Position numbers and translations under genes: made by a program. From assembly GCA_002989075.1 (NCBI GenBank), contig PSQN01000005.1:372001-436000 (forward strand): 64,000 nt of DNA, in the 5' to 3' direction. Below, in pieces: positions 34,782-45,992 of this stretch. Under the pieces are notes generated by a model that made no database searches, was not told the DNA's origin, and saw only the letters and a list, made by a program, of their open reading frames with translations. Origin of the DNA: Arthonia radiata. Lineage: Eukaryota; Ascomycota; Arthoniomycetes; Arthoniales; Arthoniaceae. Each line of letters starts with the position of its first letter. Position 1 is the stretch's first letter.

Positions 34782-35534
34782 ATGGCTAGCTCTGCAGTGC
34801 CAGGCAAAGAGCATGCGACGGGACCATCTGGCACTGCTGCTCCTGCCGTCTCCTACCGTCCTTCAGCGCGCCTCCTTCCTCATCTTCTTGATGTCTATGC
34901 AAATACTCTCTCTCACCATAAAGCAGCAAACTATCGTTGGGTTCATGGGTATGCCACGCTAGACAAAGTAGCCCTTCAGCCCACACCAAACGTTGGTCAA
35001 GGCCAAGTCGCGCAAACTGCCCTGCTGTGCAACATGCGCTGGCTAGACTCGCGCCACTCCTTGTCTCATGGGTTTGCTGAACGCATCTCGATCTCTGAAG
35101 CCCAGAGCGGAGCCCAGAGCGCCAAGCGACGGAGCATGCCATGGCCGCAGAGAGACGGGTCCAGCTACCCCGCAGGACCGACAGACTCAAGCTGGTGGAT
35201 GAAGGAAGCTCTCGCAGACCGCTGGACGAGGAAACCGTCATGTCGAGTCAATCTCGCGTTACACAAGAAGGACACTAAAAGCGGCATATACTATGACTAT
35301 CAACTGCAGCCAGCCAGTGATGAGACGTCTCAAGCAGGAACATGCCCCCGGCTGAGCATAGTCTGGTACCATAGACGCAGGGTGCGCTCATCCAAACGTG
35401 CTGTGGGGAAGCTCATGCTCTCATCTGCGAACTCTACTGAAGGCGCGCATCTAACAGGGTTGTCTTGCTACAGCCTTTCCCTTTGTTGTCTGCATGCAGC
35501 ACTCCCTTATTATCTCCTAAGCGCTGTCGTTTAG
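34782..35534 (+). CDS. Hypothetical protein, orphan open frame (250 codons)
   Basis: ATG in good context (CACCATGGCT). The 250-codon product has ordinary composition, no signal peptide, no obvious motif; its last ~35 residues turn hydrophobic (LCCLHAALPYYLLSAVV). I recognise no family. It is divergent from homocitrate synthase. Third-position G+C bias is weak. It might be a real orphan gene, the first exon of one, or a chance frame. Confidence 0.33.
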   Translation: MASSAVPGKEHATGPSGTAAPAVSYRPSARLLPHLLDVYANTLSHHKAANYRWVHGYATLDKVALQPTPNVGQGQVAQTALLCNMRWLDSRHSLSHGFAERISISEAQSGAQSAKRRSMPWPQRDGSSYPAGPTDSSWWMKEALADRWTRKPSCRVNLALHKKDTKSGIYYDYQLQPASDETSQAGTCPRLSIVWYHRRRVRSSKRAVGKLMLSSANSTEGAHLTGLSCYSLSLCCLHAALPYYLLSAVV

Positions 35535-35557
35535 TCACTTGACCGCGCACCAACACC

Positions 35558-35950
35558 CTAATCCTCCATTACGTAGCGTAGCTCTTTCTCTCTGTCGCTC
35601 CAGCCCAGCCTCGGCCACATATCCTTGAACTCAGCCCATCTTACAAAGCACGGCGGGATCCGTGTACGCGTGACGATGTTGGCTTGAGGCGGAAGACATC
35701 TCAAGTGGGAGCGTTTTTGAGTATACAGGATCTCTCGAGCATGAATTTCAAAAATGCTAGTCGTCAATGGCCCGTAGGACAAGAACATGTCAATCGCTAA
35801 GACATAGCTACGAGCCTCTTCAATCTTCACTGTGGGCGAAGCACAGTCAAACTTATCTGTCTCTCGTGATGACGGTCTGCTCACGACAACGGGCCATACT
35901 GAGGAATTGAGTGCACTGCCCTCCACCTTGGGACCTCGAGCTGGACTCAT
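35558..35950 (-). CDS. Hypothetical protein (130 codons), possible orphan or relic
   Basis: Starts at an ATG that overlaps, on the other strand, the start codon of the ACT-domain gene (the shared bases are CATG). The C-terminal half (PPCFVRWAEFKDMWPRLGWSD) has an aromatic/basic composition like real fungal proteins of unknown function. No family recognised and no signal or membrane segment. It may be a fragment of a larger lost gene. Confidence 0.3.
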   Translation of the reverse strand: MSPARGPKVEGSALNSSVWPVVVSRPSSRETDKFDCASPTVKIEEARSYVLAIDMFLSYGPLTTSIFEIHAREILYTQKRSHLRCLPPQANIVTRTRIPPCFVRWAEFKDMWPRLGWSDREKELRYVMED

Positions 35951-37447
35951 GGAGCAGTCTCATACACTGTTGACCGCACAAGTCCATTTTCTGGTCAGTA
36001 CAGTGTTAGAAGCCTCATGGCGTGGCATGAGGTTCGATGTTTTGCGCACCCTCACCAGGTCCGCATGGAATAATACTTGCAGTTGAAAGTTGTACACGCT
36101 GACCGACGCAGGACACCGACCTCGCTCTGATACACGTACCTTTGCACCTATACAGCTACTTCGCAGAGCCTATACTTCAGTTGATCTTGCCAGCGGAGTC
36201 AAGCGCAGTTCAAACATCTGATGCTGCTCCCAACAACGAAGACATCACCAGAACCAAACGGCCATGGCAGTACGATCACCCTTTCGTGAACGTATCTCTG
36301 ACCCCTGTCGAGTGCTCTGTCGCTTGCTCAGCCACCTTGGCAGAGAAGCTGTTCAAGCCGATCCGCGACAATCTTGCGCCTTCGGTCAAGGATCAGATCA
36401 GTATCAGCGATGAGCAGTACGTCGTGATTCAAGTGGACGGCGAAGGCATAGACGCAGGCCAGCGTGTACTTGAGCTGTCAAGCCCGCTGGCTATGAATGG
36501 GATGTGAGTAGGTCATGATGTTTTCATGGCTTGGTGTTGATTCTTGTACTAGCTCGATCTTTTTCTACTCCACTTATTTCTCGGACTACATATTGGTGCC
36601 CCAACGCTCCCGAGCAGGTGTCATCAGCGCCCTCGAAGCACGAGGCTTCGCCTTCTCTCAAGCCTCCGAGGGCTTCGTCAACGTCTCGTCGCCTCTCATG
36701 AGGCCAGCGTCACGACATCGAGGCTCCGACTCCACGACTTCGCTCACGTCACCGGACGCACACTTTAGCAAAGACGCTTTCTCCCACGAACCAGCGTCAC
36801 CACTCGAGATACAGCCGCCGCCGACTCCGCCACCATCCTCCATCTCCGAACTTGAAACGCGAACATTCAGGACTCTCAAACAGCGCCACGTTGTGCCCAT
36901 GGTCGATCCTACGATTCAATTAGTGCAATGCGCTGGCCGTAAAGATAGCCTGCGTAGCGGCGTGGGTTCGCACCCTTCAGCGATTGCGACGCAACACCGC
37001 CTCCAGCTTGGCCTCGTCAAGTGCGTCACCACATTTCCTCGCGCCCGCTTTTTCAGTCTCACATTAACGGACACCGAGCCTGCAAGCATGTTACTTGAAA
37101 AACGCCTCCTCCTCAACTTCGAAGACCCCTCCTGCGGCAACACCGGCGATGATCAAGTCCTTCTCGGCAGCAAAAACAACATCCTCATCCCTATCACACT
37201 CGACCTCCGCGAGCTGCCAATAGAGAGCACGGGCATCGTATGCGGTATAGCCGGAAGACTCGTGGGAAACGCGTCGAGACATATCGGTACAGGGCGCGGG
37301 CCAGACTTGGCAGATAGCTTTGAGTCTGCGCTGGACGTCGGGAGTCTCGAGATGAGCTATTTGAGCACGGCAAGAGCCGGGACCGTGGTGATTGCGGAGG
37401 AAGAGCTGGAGGCGGCGTTGGAGGCGCTGAAGGACATCCGGACGTGA
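35949..37447 (+). CDS. ACT-domain protein, CASTOR-like
   Basis: Exons 35949-35993, 36112-36503 and 36553-37447, 443 residues. Introns are 118 bp (GTCAGT donor) and 49 bp. The product starts MEQSHTLLTAQVHFL and reads across the intron into DTDLALIHVPLHLYS, then an ACT-type domain with the diagnostic SIFFYSTYFSDYILVPQ segment near residues 146-162. A Ser/Pro-rich disordered insert (about 185-250) separates it from a second half ending in two alpha/beta segments. CASTOR1 in animals binds arginine and controls TORC1 through GATOR2; fungal proteins with the same ACT_7-type domain exist, but their ligand is not known to me. Naming is by domain resemblance only. The 5' exon was chosen because HFLDTDLALIHVPL is continuous in phase 0. 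Confidence 0.75.
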
Positions 37448-37742
37448 CGTGGGCTGCTGTGCCGCAACGCGCGCATCCAGGGACGTCAAAGGCTCGTCGT
37501 GAGGGATGCAGCCTTATTGATAGCAGTGGAGGGTATATATCATTCGTATCGTCGTAGCGTATTGTACATTTTGACGTCTATCTTTCTCTGCCATCGTTTT
37601 CTTGGCCCAGTTTTGCTTGTCCACCTCCCCCCTCCTCACACCCACCTTCACCCACGTCTTCCCTTCTCTAAATCCATCCTCACACCCCACCTTTACCTTC
37701 ACCCACCCCTCCCCGTCCCCACATCCCTCCTCTCACAGCACA

Positions 37743-38192
37743 TCAACTAAACCGATCCCCCTTCCGACTGCGATACGGCCTCTTGGCCTCATACTCGCTC
37801 CCCTCGTCCACACTCTCGCCCCGTGCAATCCGCTCGCTCTTCTGCTTCTCAAACGCCTCCAACTCGCGGCGTTGTTTCGACATGCGCAGGATCTCCTCGC
37901 GCTGCCGGATCTCCCGGTCCGCGTTGATGGATCGTTTGGCGTAGTAGTAGGACCCGGCGCCGCAGGCGATGAAGAAGGCCCAGCCGTAATAGACGGATCC
38001 GACCTGGTTGCTTAGTCAGCGCGTGGATTGGGTGGGATGGGTATGCAACGCTATGGCTACGTTGGCGAGGTCACAGGGGCAGATTGAGTCTTCATGGAGG
38101 AGGTCTGGCGCGTGTGGTTGGGGATGCTGTGTTCTGACGGTTGGAGGAGTGCGGAGGTGAAATGGGGGGAGGGGGGGACGTACGGTGTTCAT
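37743..38192 (-). CDS. Small single-pass membrane protein, DUF4748-like (89 aa)
   Basis: Exon 1 is only 9 nt (38184-38192, encoding MNT) and exon 2 is 37743-38003; the intron is 180 bp with a GTACGT donor and CTGAC branch site. The product is VGSVYYGWAFFIACGAGSYY followed by AKRSINADREIRQREEILR: one N-terminal helix (about 6-24) and a basic coiled, charged C-terminal part. This layout resembles the fungal DUF4748 family of small proteins, probably of the mitochondrial inner membrane; function unknown. The reading frame opens just at the acceptor, which supports the tiny first exon. Confidence 0.7.
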
Positions 38193-39012
38193 GGTGTGAG
38201 TGCTTGAGGGCGCGGCTGCGGCGTTTGCGGGAGGAGATGTGAGGGCGGGACTTGGTGAGTTGTGTTTGTTCTGATTCCGCTGTATGAAGGGAAGCTATGG
38301 ATGGATTTCGCAGGACGGATTGCGCTTGGTTGGTGTTTGAGTGCTTGGACCGGTCTGTAGGAGTGGGCTAGCAGTATTGACTGTGATGTTGACTTGCGTA
38401 TGGGCTACTACGTCCACAAGTTTGAGACAGTAGAAGACGGTGTCTGAATTGAAGATTGGTGACCTCAACTGACATCCCAGCTGCATGATTTCGGAGCCGA
38501 CTCGGCTTTGTTGACAACTCTGTATAATACCCAAAGTAGTAATTTTTCATCTTATCTATTCTACCTACCCACCTACCTAACCTTTGTGCCTTCTCATGAT
38601 TCTGATCGTCGCTCCTCTGTCATCGTCCGCCGTCTCGGCTCCCTGCATCTTGCGTTCGCACATTGATTGTAGCCATTCAGGTTTCGCTGCAGAGATAATA
38701 CTGTTCCATATGGCGACTGTTGTAGGATTCCACCAATGACGTGTGCGGACTCAGCGACTAGCCGCCATCACCTGTGGCAGCCGGCGCTTATCAAAGCGGT
38801 GTCATTGCTACATCGTTGTTGATTCCTTTCTGTCATGCATGAGGCACAGCTGGCGTAGACGGCTCTTTCTGCTGCGGCTGGACTTGGGTTTGGAGGTATA
38901 GAAGCCTTGCGAGCGCTGAACACAATGGTGAAGGGCCCAGGTCGCTATCTGTTTCTTACTACTTGTATTAATCATAGTATTATTATTCCTTTTTTTTTCC
39001 AGTCCTGTTTGA
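38193..39012. other. Intergenic region upstream of DUF3433 gene
   Basis: No gene found. TACCTACCCACCTACCT occurs at 38562-38578, matching one at 10136-10152. A poly-T run is at about 38991. Confidence 0.45.
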
Positions 39013-42000
39013 ATGAAGCTCTCATCGCCATTTTCTTCTTCTGTAGATTCACCGAGTTCTGAAAGGCCTACGTCGTCGAGTAAGAAAGGATGGAAGCCCT
39101 TCAGCTTGCGCTGGCCTTTTCTCTTGGGCATGATTGTAGTCTGCCTTGGACTCATGGTCTTGCTCCAGCTGCTTCTCCACTACCAACGGATGGCCGGCGG
39201 CATTATTTTTGCTCCTACGCTGGACAACTTTTCAATCGGTGATACGTTCGTATATCTCTATCTGCCCACGGTCATCTCGACAGTGCTCGGGCTCGCATGG
39301 GCATGGATCGATCTGGACGCTAAGCGGCTCGAGCCATACTTTCAACTTTCGAAGCCTGAGGGGGCTACAGGGGAGAAGACAGTCCTGCTTGATTATTCTA
39401 CAGACTTCATCGCCATGGTCCCCTTAAGAGCGCTGAGGAAACGGTGGGTCAACCGTCGCGCGGTCGATGTTTAAGCAGACTGATATTTGAACAGACACTG
39501 GCCTGTGTTTCTGGCGGGGCTGGCGATGGTACTTGTTTTCTGGGGGCTGACGCCAATCACGGCGGCCATCTTCAATCTCGACATCCTTCCAACAAATGTG
39601 CCTGTCAGTGCAATCAATAGCGCACGACTTGTTGGCCTGGAAGAGCAGATGACCCGTTGGAATGGTAACATATTCAACGCAGCCTATGCTTATTCATGGC
39701 TCAACACTAAACTACCGACATTCGTTACTCCGCAGGCAGCTTTCGCGCCGTTCGACGTCCAGGGAAAAGCTCAGGATCCGTACGCAGGCAACAGCACAGT
39801 CACAGCGCCCACTACGCGCTTCTTCACCAACCTCACATGCACTCCTGGACAGAAGACTAACTCGTCTGGATGTTCCTCGACTTACGTAGGCAAAGACTTC
39901 TATCATGTCGAGAATGGCGAGGGCTGCAAAGTGCCCGTGTACGCGGAGGTAGAGACTGATGTCGCTTCCTTGAGTCTTTTGGAGTACCGCGCATGGCGAT
40001 CGTCCGAATGGACCGACATGGGCCTCGATCAAAGCGGCTGCTCTTGTCCAGCTTCATTCGCCAACACATTCTTCGCTCACCTACAGCCACCGTTGTCGGA
40101 CGATCCGACGATCGCGTTTGATTCGGGCAATTTCTCAGAGAAAGTGGCAGCCCTGTCAACGGACCTCTTTTGTTCAACGACCTACTGGCAGCAAGCTGTC
40201 AACGTCACCATCAGCACGCAGAGTCAGGCTGTCTTGAACTACACTGTTCTTGCACAGCCTGTGCCCCTAGACCCTGCGTTGTTAAATACTACGCATTTCG
40301 AACTTGTATTTGCAACGGGGTTATATGCGCTCAACACTGGCGCTGGAGGGTCACTCGGGTAAGCCCTTAGAATGCTTCATCATTGTGCTTCTTAGCTTAC
40401 GTATACATCGCTAACAGAGACCACGTGTAGAGCTTTGGGGACTGCAGATGCAGACATCTATGATGCATACATACCAGAAGAACGGACACACCTCCAGAAG
40501 CGCTATCCCAACACCAGCTTTGTTGACACGCCGCTGGCGGTCTACGCTTTCACCGACAACCTGCAGCCTTTCACTGAGTATCGAGATCCGACCAGGCTCG
40601 CGGCTGCATGGCAGAGCGCACACCAGCTGCTGTTTTCCTTCGCCGTGAACAAAGTCCTTGAGCCACTTGCCGATGGCGAGTCCGTCAGCGGCACATATGT
40701 GACCACGCAAGGTGCGGTTGTCATGGATGAGAGGTTCACCGTCCTGGCGCAAGCATTCCTGGCTATCATCGCTTGTCTAAGCTCGGCGCTTATATTTACG
40801 ATCTCTTGCCGCGAAAGTCGCTTGCGAAGTGACCCTTCAAGCTTGGTCAGCGTCCTCGGCATGACTTCGCGTCCCTTACAGCAGGTCATCAATGACGCCG
40901 AGTGGGGGAAAGCCCAAGAAAACCAAATGGCGCACAATATTACCTTCAGATTTGACTCTCGATCTCGCATCGTTGTGTTCAAGAGAGAAGCATCACAGAG
41001 CCAAAACCGATGGTCAGATGGTGAGGCCACGCCAAGTCGACCGGCGTACCCGTGGAGTATGCGCCTTCCAATGCAGGCAGGCCTACTTACTGCTCTGATA
41101 GGGTCGATTGTCGCTCTTGTCCTTGTCTATTCGCTTTGCAACCAAAAGCAGGGATTCATTGCCCCAACTTCTAACGCCTTCGTCTCACAGATCATTCTAA
41201 CGTACCTTCCAACAGCATTTGCAACCTCGCTCGAACCAGTCTGGGTCATGCTGGCGCGCGACCTCTCTTTCTTGCAACCGTTCGCGACGCTCTTTCAAGG
41301 AGACGCACCGGCGCGACGGACTATCGCTGCGCGCTATACGTCTCGCCCACCACAGTTTAATGCAATTACTGCAGCCCTGAAACAACATTGGCTTCTGGCG
41401 ATCCTCAGCCTCAACGCTCTGCTTGCAAATATCCTTAATGTGGCAATGGGTGGTCTCTTCCAACCTCGCATAGTCAGGATCTTGTACCCGACTACGTTTA
41501 GCCAACACAATACTGCGGTACTCAGAAATGTATCAGGCCTTTTCGACAGTGAAGGGGACGTTGCGCTGGGCGGTAAATCTGAATTTGATTATCTCTTCGC
41601 TTTGAAGAACACTTACGAGTCTCCACCTCAACTTCCACCTTGGAGTAACGAAGACACTTTCTTCCTACCTTTGGACATCAACAACATTAGCCGTCGTGGT
41701 GATTCTTATCAAGTAACGACCACGGGAATAAGTCTTGACGTGCCGTGCACCTCCAACGGCATCACCGTGACGATGCCGAACGCCTCCTTTCTACTCGCAT
41801 CGCCGAGCGTGGGAACAAGCCTATATCACCCCGAGGACTGCGAAATCGTGTGGGAACTTGGAATGCACGAGACTCACACTCCCAATCCCGTCTTCGATCG
41901 CGGCAAGAAGTACGCAGCAGAAACCTTCCGGCCGCTCCGAGACCGCACTTCAGGTATGCGAGCGAAGTGTCGAAGCTCGAACTTTGCGGCGTGGTTGAGA

Positions 42001-42923
42001 GCTAGTGAATCAAAAGAAGACAGTGTATCAGCCTTGTTGAGCAATACTACCACGAACACATCCGTGCGTGGGGTCTCGCTATTCTGTACACCGATTGCCC
42101 GCACAAGTCTGTTCGACGTCCGCGTTAACCCGAGCGGACACATTTTGGAAGCACAACCGTCTCATAGAAATGTTTCGGTAGAGTTGGCGAAGGTGAACGA
42201 GACGGTGGTGGCAATATACGGTCAGCTGCCCGGTACCGTGCTTGTGGGGACCTACACAAACCAGGACTGGCACATGGCGTCTTTTGCTGGATGTGAGTTC
42301 GAAATGAATCAGATTGGGCAGATCTAGAGCCATACGACTAACAAAATACTGTAGCGTGGATGAGCTACTTCATTAGCAGAGCTACTGGATCCAACTCTTT
42401 AGTCGACCCGGCATCGGCGCTTCCAGATCCGCAGAAGGTCGCTAGCGAAGTTTCCAACGTACAAAGACGGTGGTTCGCGATGTATATGGCCCTTAACGCG
42501 GACCAACTGGAGCCCCTCCCCAATGACGCGGTTCAGTCGGTTCCAGGTCATCGAGAAGTCGCAGAGCAACGAATGTTCTTTGCACCGTACGTCTTTGAGA
42601 TCAGCGTCGCGTTGCTAAGCCTCGATATAGCTCTCGTGTTACTTGTCATTGCTTTTCGGCCGAAGAGAATCCTACTTCACAAGCCGACGAACATCGCAGC
42701 AGTTGTGCGCATGGCGTGTCACAGTCGACTACTCGACGACTTGATTACCGGCCAGACAACGACCGATGAAGTTTCAAAAAACCGAAATCGGCGCTACGGG
42801 TACGGAACCTTCCTTGGCGTCGACAGAAAGCTGCACGTCGGTATTGAAGAGTACCCCACGGTCATTGCGAGAACCTCGAGACTTGAAAAGACAGTCGGGC
42901 AGCCACGGCAGTATTATGAATAG
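39013..42923 (+). CDS. DUF3433-family multi-pass membrane protein (1,241 aa)
   Basis: Exons 39013-39443, 39495-40358, 40431-42292 and 42355-42923. Introns are 51, 72 and 62 bp. The protein has about eight transmembrane helices in two similar blocks: an N-terminal block (WPFLLGMIVVCLGLMVLLQL, GDTFVYLYLPTVISTVLGLA, FLAGLAMVLVFWGLTPITAA) and a central block (AGLLTALIGSIVALVLVYSL, VSQIILTYLPTAFATSLEPV, HWLLAILSLNALLANILNVA), each followed by a large N-glycosylation-site-rich extracellular region with paired Cys. A last helix is near residue 1,130. DUF3433 proteins are restricted to filamentous ascomycetes, expanded and of unknown function. The block order and the ...LPT... helices support the assignment. 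Every junction keeps frame. Confidence 0.86.
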
Positions 42924-44218
42924 CGCACTCGGGCATCGGTTCAGCGATCTGCTGCCGCGCGCATGGGCATTCCACTTCGCAGCTATCGCGTGATTGCGGC
43001 TGGCAAGAGGAACCCGGTGTTACTGGACAAGACGAGAGGAAATCCAAAAGACGAGGAGTTGGAAAGCCAAGGTGCGAAAAGGTGCTGATTGGCTGGGGCC
43101 AGAAACATTGGACTGTTTCAAGATTTCAAGTGCCGGTTCCGGATACCGCTTCGGGCAGTGGGTGAGCGACCCAAAACGCGACCAGGAGCCAACACCTTCC
43201 ACCTTCAACTCTCTCCCTTTGACACCAACGTCACCCTTTGTACCAAACAATGTCACTGTTCACTTCGCGTCGCGGCGCCTATCACGCAGTCAGTAACAGA
43301 CTGAATGATGTGATTGTGGCTGCTGCCTGGCTACTCGTCTCTCCACCATCTTCGAAACTCGGGATTGAGTGGGCCACCTTGGTTCCTTGTCTGCTATCCA
43401 GGATTATTGGCTTTCGCCGTCTTCTAGTTCAACTCGATAACATGGTCCCTTCGACAGTCCAGCTGGACAAGGGGTCGTCAACCATGCTTCCGTTTCACGC
43501 TCGACGTTCTATGCGCCAAGCGAACTTGTTGTGTCGTTAGCAAACGTGATTTGCGCCACAGCTTAGCAGATGTCGATCAGGTGTAACGAGCAGGTCAAAA
43601 GCCCAGCCTTCTGCTCTTGTCTTGGATGTATCTTGCTTTTCAGCAGCCAAAGCGCAAGTGCCAGGTGACTTCTCACCACTTCATTCCTTATACCAGTTTC
43701 TGTTCTCATTAGGCTGCGCCTACAATTCCCTTCGGTGTGCTCAATAGCCGTTCTTTTCAATCACAAGACAAGCATTCGCATCTGACAATACGCAAGCTGT
43801 TACGTCAATACCCTCCTTTAGTGGTAAGTCACTCTCCCGACGTCATCTTGTCCCAACGCGTTGCTGTGGAAGCGCGTCGAACATCAAACGTATTGTGCGC
43901 CCAACGCGCAACTTGCTGTGGCAACCGAATCAACACTTTCGAAGGTTGCTGTGCCGACAGCACTGTCTACTTCCGTTTTCATAGCTTCCTGTGCCAACGC
44001 TCCCTTCTTTGTTATTTATTCCTGCACACACACACTTTCTTTCACACCATCAGCAACAAAGCTAAATCACACTCACACTCATACAGAACCTTCTACTGGC
44101 AGGCCAGATAACCCGATCGTCATTGCTAGCCAAGACTCCGCTCTCTCCACCAGTCAAAGGTCACTCAACCATCATTAACTCTTTCAGCACTACTGTCACA
44201 CTCTTTCAGACAAACAAT
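42924..44218. other. Intergenic region upstream of the LPMO
   Basis: About 1.3 kb with no convincing gene. The last ~200 bp are CA-rich and pyrimidine-rich, probably the LPMO leader; an upstream in-frame extension to 44123 has no ATG. Confidence 0.45.
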
Positions 44219-45406
44219 ATGTTCTCGAAGCTGGCCTTCGTGTCTGCCCTTGCGGCCCTCCTCACCACCACCTCCGGTCACATGCTGATCTCGCAGCCCG
44301 CCCCATATGGTGCGGCCTCGCTAAACAACTCTCCGTTGGACAAGGCAGGATCAGATTACCCATGCAAGCAGCGTCCTGGTGTCTACGATGCTGCAGGCAC
44401 GACCTCACCCATGAACTCGATGGCTGTCGGTGCGCCACAGACTCTCGCGTTCAAGGGTAGCGCCGTCCACGGTGGCGGTTCATGCCAGATTAGCTTGACG
44501 ACAGACAAGAACCCCACCAAAGACTCCGTGTTCAAGGTCGTCCACTCTATCATCGGCGGCTGTCCCGCCAACACCGCAGGCAACCTCCCCGCTGACCCCA
44601 GCGGCTCCGGCGCCAGCAAGTTCAACTACTCCATCCCTGACGACGTCCCAGCCGGTGACTACACCTTCGCCTGGACATGGTTCAACAAGATCGGCAACCG
44701 CGAGATGTACATGAACTGTGCGCCAATCACCGTCACCGGTAGCAAGGGCACCAAGGACACTTTTGACAAGCTGCCCAACATGTTCATTGCCAACGTCGGC
44801 CAAGGTACCGCCACGGTCAAGGATAGTACTAACGTCGTCTTCCCCGAACCCGGCAAGTCTGTCGAGACCGATGCGCACGACGCACTGACCCCACCTGACT
44901 GCCCGCCTTCGTCCAACGGCTGCACTGCTCCTCCAGGTGGCAAGGCTCCTCCTGCCGTCGCCGGTGGCTCCTCAGGTGGTTCAGCTGGCGCTCCTCCTGC
45001 CGGCGGTTCTTCCGGTGGTTCATCAGGCGGTGCGGCTCCGGCTGCTCCCGCCGCCCCGGTCGCTTCGTCACCAGGCCCCGTAGGCCCAGCCGGCGCAGGT
45101 GCATCTCCTTCGGCTCAAGCCCCAGCTACACCCGCCGCTGCATCACCCGCTCAGGCTCCGGCCACCCCGGGCATCGCACCGCCGACTACGGGCGGTGTGC
45201 CTTGCACTAACCCAGGCCAGGTTGTCTGCATCGGCGACTCGCAGTTCGGTATCTGCGACATCACCAACTCTGCCATCCCCCAGGCTTTAGCCCAAGGTAC
45301 GCATTGCTCGGGTGGGAAGATCCAGAAGCGCGCTATCCATGGCGCTTCTCTCCAGGCACGCGGCGCAGCCAAGTCTCACGGCCACGGCAAGTCTCACCAG
45401 CACTAA
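44219..45406 (+). CDS. Secreted AA11-type lytic polysaccharide monooxygenase with C-terminal Cys module
   Basis: Single exon, 395 residues. Signal peptide residues 1-20 end in TTTSG so that His21 becomes the mature N-terminal His of the copper 'histidine brace'; the second brace His is His84 in GSAVHGGGSCQISLTTD. The segments PLDKAGSDYPCKQR, GGCPANTAGNLP and the NREMYMNCAPITVTG strand with the likely axial Tyr fit family AA11, known to oxidise chitin. After about residue 240 there is a Gly/Ser/Ala/Pro linker (repeats of GGSSGG type), then a four-Cys module at about 327-366 (PCTNPGQVVCIGDSQFGICD) resembling the X278-like modules seen on other AA11 proteins. A KR at 370-371 precedes a His-rich tail. 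Exact CAZy family needs a search; substrate is inferred. Confidence 0.86.
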   Translation: MFSKLAFVSALAALLTTTSGHMLISQPAPYGAASLNNSPLDKAGSDYPCKQRPGVYDAAGTTSPMNSMAVGAPQTLAFKGSAVHGGGSCQISLTTDKNPTKDSVFKVVHSIIGGCPANTAGNLPADPSGSGASKFNYSIPDDVPAGDYTFAWTWFNKIGNREMYMNCAPITVTGSKGTKDTFDKLPNMFIANVGQGTATVKDSTNVVFPEPGKSVETDAHDALTPPDCPPSSNGCTAPPGGKAPPAVAGGSSGGSAGAPPAGGSSGGSSGGAAPAAPAAPVASSPGPVGPAGAGASPSAQAPATPAAASPAQAPATPGIAPPTTGGVPCTNPGQVVCIGDSQFGICDITNSAIPQALAQGTHCSGGKIQKRAIHGASLQARGAAKSHGHGKSHQH

Positions 45407-45992
45407 GCAGTGATCTGGCGATTCACGGAGGCATTCATTCATTACTGAGGAGGCTTGCTGGATCAACTTCTGGATTGTACGATACCTACATATGAGAAAT
45501 GAGGACTGAAAATTGCACGAACTGAAATATGTCTTATTCGTCTTTCGTCTTACAACTTGCAATTGTCGTCGCTGCTGCTAGTCCTCTATTCGTCACCTTC
45601 CACCTTTTGTCTTGCTTACTGCAGCCAGTAAGCTGCCCATGGCCCTCAGAAACACCCACAAGTAGCGATTTCTTGCTTAAAGGGCCAGTACATGACGCTT
45701 GCTTTTTCCTTACTCAAGTCTTTAGGGATGAAGGCTGGTGTGTTCTCTCAGCCTTTCCTTCCCTCAGCAGTGCATTCATCCTCAAGCCGATGTACCACCG
45801 CCAGCAGCTATGCTAGGAGTTGTAGCAACAAGAAATTGAAAAGCAAAAGCTCGTAGATTGCGCAGTTTTAGACGTCCGGGTTGGAATGCGGCTTCACGAC
45901 CTGGAATTGCTACGGGCAAGTTTGAATTCAACAACGCCGACAGCAGCTCAACGTTTCGCTTGAATCCATCGCTGGGGCAGAAACTAGAGCAC
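45407..45992. other. Intergenic region 3' of the LPMO
   Basis: No gene seen; likely contains the 3' UTRs of the LPMO and of the converging conserved gene remnant. Confidence 0.4.
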
